Part shown: positions 59,513 to 64,000 of the stretch, one piece after another
How the letters are laid out: the number at the start of each line of letters is the position of its first letter
Numbering within the stretch: the first letter of the stretch is position 1
Assembly (NCBI GenBank): GCA_026874595.1
Contig: CM049317.1
Coordinates: 50,880,118 to 50,944,117, forward strand
From: Sipunculus nudus
Taxonomy: Eukaryota > Annelida > Sipuncula > Golfingiida > Sipunculidae
Reading direction: 5' to 3'
Length of the DNA: 64,000 bases
Translations under genes and position numbers: made by a program
Notes under the pieces: model-generated
The model's database searches: none
Told to the model about the DNA's origin: nothing
What the model saw: only the letters and a program-made list of their open reading frames with translations

Positions 59513-62500
59513 GTTATTTCTATTGGAAATTTATTGTCATTGGATAACATTTTTTTCAAGGTATCGGAATTCACAAAGTTAATGACATCATTGCATATTG
59601 AGCTGGAGCTAATACTGACTCTCAGGTTGATTCCAAGAGAATAAACTTTAGAAAATAAAAAAAAAGACTCTGCAAAATGTCCTAATGAGACTTTTATTAT
59701 GCATTTCAAATATCAGCAACATCAAGCACATTCAGGATAAATCTTCATCGAATGAATAAAGAGACAGTTGTCACTATAAATTAATCTTCTTGGCATTAAC
59801 CTGCATTTAATTTTCACTAGCACATTTTGATGGTTGTTCGTTGTCAGTATCGCTATGTTTTCATATCAAGCTAATACAATAAGCATAATTGTTTGTTAGT
59901 GCCGTCAGCTTATGAGGATTTAAATTGTTTTATGTAATCAATTTTGTAAGAATAACCTTGCGTTGTCACATTCTTTCATTATGGCTCTAACAAGACATTG
60001 ATGCTCAATACCAAGTCAGATAAGGATATATATATATGTGTGTGTGTGTGTGTGTAAATGTTAAACATAATATATATTATATATCATATTTATGATATCT
60101 TATATATAATATATAATGTATATAAAATACATGTGCCTGTACTCATTAACTCTCTTTGATCATTGGGGATCATTGAACTGGGAAGTGATGTCGGAAATTT
60201 AATATCGTATCATTGTTCTAAGTACCATATCGTGTCGCAGTTGTAAGTATCGTATCGTATCGCAGTTTTAAGTACCATATTTGATCATCGTATGATCGTG
60301 AAATAGTATCAACGTGTTTGCCGGCTGTAACAGCAGTTAAGGAGTAAATGGTCATATCAGCAGTCCGACATCTCTTCATTCCTGCTTTGGAACCCTGTAG
60401 CTTCCACAAAATGTTCTACACAAGCAAATTAAGGAATGTAAGAAATTATATTTGTTCTAAAGTGTTATACTTAACTTTAAAACTTTTAGTTACAATCGAT
60501 AAGAAAGAAGTGTCTGGATATGACTTTCCCTACCGTCAAAATAATATACGTAACCACAAGAACCGTTCTCAGAGGGTTATGTGAGGAATATAATTGAGGC
60601 TAAGGTTTTTACAAAAATAGAGTATGAATATAAGAAGAAAATGAGTGCAATAAATAGGTTTCATTCTCGCCCTCAATGACACAGGTCAAAACTTAAAAGA
60701 AGTTATGTCTGGTTTATAGAGAGGGGTCTGTGCGAAGCTAACACGGACTTGTCTTTTGCAAATGATAAACTTCTGCAACCGACGAATATTTTTATTGAAT
60801 CATATTTATTTAAAGTTTACAAAATGGCAGACCTGCCACTGCCGTTTCTTTAATGCTTATTGAAGACTTAGTTAAGTCCTTTTCTTGAAAGCAAAAGGTC
60901 ATAACTTATAAAGTAATGGGAAAGATGTCAACACCTAATGGGCGACTAAAACATTTCTGTTTGACTAATGCATTTAACCCTTTGGAGTAGCTCTTTCATG
61001 TTTTATAAACAACATAACAAAAACAGAATTATAATATATTCGTAGAACTAAAGTCAAACAGTTATTACAGAATAACAAAAACTTCAGGTGCATTGAATTA
61101 AATAAATTTCACGTAATGATGTTAAAATGATTGGTAAAACAGTCACATGGATTGAACGACCAGTTAAAATAGCTAATGCGAGGCACTCTACATGGCTCGG
61201 CTGACGGTGTTCTGTAGTTTACAAAGTATTTACTAAAGTTCTAGTGTTTTTTTTTTTATAAAAGGAAACACAAATGAAATGCTTTCAATGGAACCTCGTC
61301 AACAGTGCTGTATTCAAGGCCGTAGTACTCCAAGTGAATTACTTTAGTGCCAGTGAATTACTTCAGAAGTTACCCTTCCATCAACGTGATTAATAGCGTG
61401 AATACAAGTAAATTGCTGAAAAAGAAGAAATCATTCGTTAAATATGTATCAACATTTATGAAAAGCAAGAGATTTGGGACCGTAAAGGTCCTTAATTTCG
61501 GCTCCGCGATCGCCAGTTCCTCCAACTGGCAGCCATACTAAAGGATGGACGGGAAGACGGGCGGACAAGGCGATCACTATAGGGCTCCGATTTTAAGCGG
61601 CGCCCTAATGAGCAATAGTATTACAAATCGTGTCTTAGTTATGTAGGTATAATTTGTACACTGAAGCACTGTAAGATTTCAGATTAATTCAAGTTACACC
61701 CCCGACACACAAACACTACAATCTTAATGAGAAATTTACTTTACATATACGTTCTGCATTGAGGTATGGTAGTACATACGTATATTGGCGTATCGGTGAA
61801 ATATGTTTGATGTTTGCAAGAGCGTATTTTCTTTTTGTTCAAAACGTTATGTCCCAAAAATTATTGCCCATTAAATGGAATATGAAATATTTAGAAATAC
61901 TAGATAAATCCTCCATGGTATATTGATGTTATAATACTAGTATTTTTGATATTATTAACAAAGTAACATTCATCTGTATTTCATATCTATCCTGTAAACC
62001 TACAGTGAATCCTGCATCACAGTCAACAGATGATGGTTAACAGCAGTGATATGGAAGCAGTAAATTACAAAAGTGAAGCGGGTGACTCTTCCTACCCTTT
62101 TCTGCTCCGCCAGATACTAAAGGAATGGTGCTATTTTGAATTCTCCGTGGTAATTTGATAAATCACCAAAGATAACGTGACCCTAAAACAAACACTTTCA
62201 TCTTTACTTTCCTTAGAACTGAATAGATTAGGGTAAGATAACCACATTTGAAACAGACAGAGAAGCAATGATATTTTCATTATCTCAAGATCACAGATCT
62301 TCTCCAGTGATTTCCAATTAAATGTTTTGCTAAGAATATCACAACGTGATCATCTTCATGTTATTTACGCAACGATCTCCGATAGAATATAAAGGCGCGT
62401 GTTCTATATGGAAGCCAAAACAATAAGAAAAAAATGCAAATTACGCGACTTTTGATCGCCCACTAATCATTATGTACATAATGTACAAAGTTGAAAACGG

Positions 62501-64000
62501 AGGCCCAGCAAGCGATATGGTTAATAGGGCACATTAAATCCCCACATTCTTCATTTGCATCGCAAGTATAAAAGAAGTTTTGTTTTTCCTTGCCTGACAT
62601 AACGAGAATCTACCAAAAAGTGGTCATTAACCGAACTGAGTGACGCACTCGGGCGCAATCGAAGCACTAACTGGTCCTCCAGTCCATTGGTCAGACAAAA
62701 CTTATCAAGAGGCTCTTTAGAAAAAGAGCGCGACGGACGGACAGGTGGACGAATGCTTGCTATGGTATTGTAGACCGACAATCCGGGCAAATGGGCACAG
62801 AAGTTAGGAGCCAGACCTTTGCTAACTGAAAATCTAATTAAAAAAAGTGCTTGTTCATGTGATTTATGTTTCATCTGTGTTCATAAAATGGTTTATGTAA
62901 TTGTTGTGTTGAAACATGCTTCTTTTGTTATTCGCAAGACGTCAGCTCTGTTTTTATTTGCTTGATCAGGTTCTGAAAATCACGTTTATGTGGGCATTAT
63001 TCAGTACAACTACAAGTTTTTTACTGGCTCAGAGTAAAACAGAAGTGCCAATATTATTATTTCTATAGGATATTTCTTTTTTCGAATGGAGGCTAAGATC
63101 CGGGTAGGGGAATTAAATACCTGAATTTTTCATTTTGGATCGTTAACAACACATATCGGGTTCAATCATTTTGGACTCTAGCAGTTTGTCTCATTGCATC
63201 TTTTTGGGACAATAAATAAAAGGAAAAAATTCTACAATAATCGTCCACGGATGATTATTATAACAAGGAGGTACATGAATTCACTAGCTTCAACTTTCGG
63301 CTTAGAAATTTGTCTAATACCTGATCTGAAACATTTCTGGTGCACAGTAAATGCTACAACATACCTAACTGCAGAGTTCGATGCACAGGTTGTTGAGAAT
63401 TGTGTCCTGCAATGTGGTGTGGTCGTGTAGTGTTAATCATGGAACGGTATATTTGTCGGTATTCTATTTAAACCGGAAGCTCGCGTCCCCCGGGTGACAC
63501 GTGCCGGCCAGCCTGGCAACCCTAAAGCACGTGCTTACTGCGTGTTCGCCGCGTGGCGAAGCAGACGGCGCTGTTGGGTACGGAAAAAAGTCCAGCTGTT
63601 ATTAGAAAATCAGAATGCTTTGATTTCTCTGGCGCCATCTTCTTATTTCCTTTGTCTGCAGATCAGGCGAACACATGCGTAAACCATTATAATACCTAAG
63701 GTGGATTTTCACTTTTAATCCAGACGGCTGAGTCACACTGGGGTCAATACCTTTGTACCAGATAAATGAGAAACAAGAAAAGGTATTCTGAACTAATTTA
63801 AGACTTTTTTTTCAGATCTTTTTATGGACTATTTCAGTAAACCCTGCACATATGACGCACACACATGGGTGTTGTCTCATACCACAAATCTTCTGAAAAA
63901 TCCGTTATTTATTTGGCGTAAAATCAAGCAATCGAACGAACTAAGACAATACTGTATATTACCAGCTTCCTAACGGAAGCATAAATACGTTCACAGGGGA
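59513..64000. other. Intergenic, no gene seen
   Basis: Holds a TA/TG dinucleotide tract at 60026-60055, AT palindromes near 60070-60120, ATCGTATCGTATCGCAG-type short repeats near 60200-60280, and a SINE fragment at 61175-61216. A GC-richer patch lies at 63480-63600. No coding evidence. Confidence 0.5.
61175..61216 (-). mobile_element. SINE 3' fragment
   Basis: GCGAGGCACTCTACATGGCTCGG matches the 3' part of the SINE at 25303-25473. Confidence 0.5.

Noticed and set aside
59096-59644. 182-codon frame with 16-residue repeats
   Set aside because: It is the translation of a 48-bp minisatellite in a dispersed repeat; the unit length keeps any frame open.

Overview
The window looks like nuclear DNA from an invertebrate animal, most likely a lophotrochozoan and probably a marine mollusc. 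The grounds are AT-rich DNA with long (TA)n arrays, intron-containing or single-exon metazoan genes (ENPP phosphodiesterase, GT92 glycosyltransferase, rhodopsin-like GPCR), and a CR1/Jockey-type LINE whose ORF style I associate with molluscs. The species cannot be fixed from sequence alone. Real host genes are sparse; most recognisable structure is transposon-derived.

Layout. 1-1.7 kb: the last two exons of an ENPP6-like gene (+), with small TA-flanked MITEs around them. 3.9-17 kb: a composite mobile-element block. A 6.1-kb minus-strand LINE (intact ORF1, broken ORF2) lies exactly between two near-identical 1.3-kb direct repeats. The LINE ORF2 is split by a 536-bp MITE with a 9-bp target duplication. 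The right-hand direct repeat is split by a 3.05-kb hAT-like element with an 8-bp duplication, which itself carries a solo LTR. 18.5-19.8 kb: a single-exon GT92 glycosyltransferase (-). 22.8-24.1 kb: low-complexity arrays and a 281-bp tandem repeat with GGTGGCGCCACC palindromes. 29.1-29.9 kb: a tandem, miniature LTR element (TRIM-like) with short LTRs, a tRNA-Pro-type primer binding site, a polypurine tract, and tRNA-like A and B boxes inside the LTR. This is the most unusual item in the window. 31.2-33.9 kb: a split fold-back, a 1.07-kb TA-flanked TIR element and several TA microsatellites. 35.5-36.4 kb: a second solo LTR. 46.3-48.1 kb: a probable LTR plus a gag-like start of an LTR retrotransposon, with a related inverted fragment at 37.6 kb. 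53.6-54.8 kb: a peptide-GPCR gene (-). 55.9-57.5 kb: a dead LINE fragment. 59-59.5 kb: a GACTCGAGTC-type repeat with a 48-bp minisatellite.

The three host genes (ENPP6-like, GT92, GPCR) show no sign of acting in one pathway. No rRNA gene, CRISPR array, convincing stand-alone tRNA gene or bacterial-type operon was seen. Long stretches (for example 38.8-45 kb, 48.5-52.5 kb and 59.5-64 kb) show nothing that I can support beyond short repeats.
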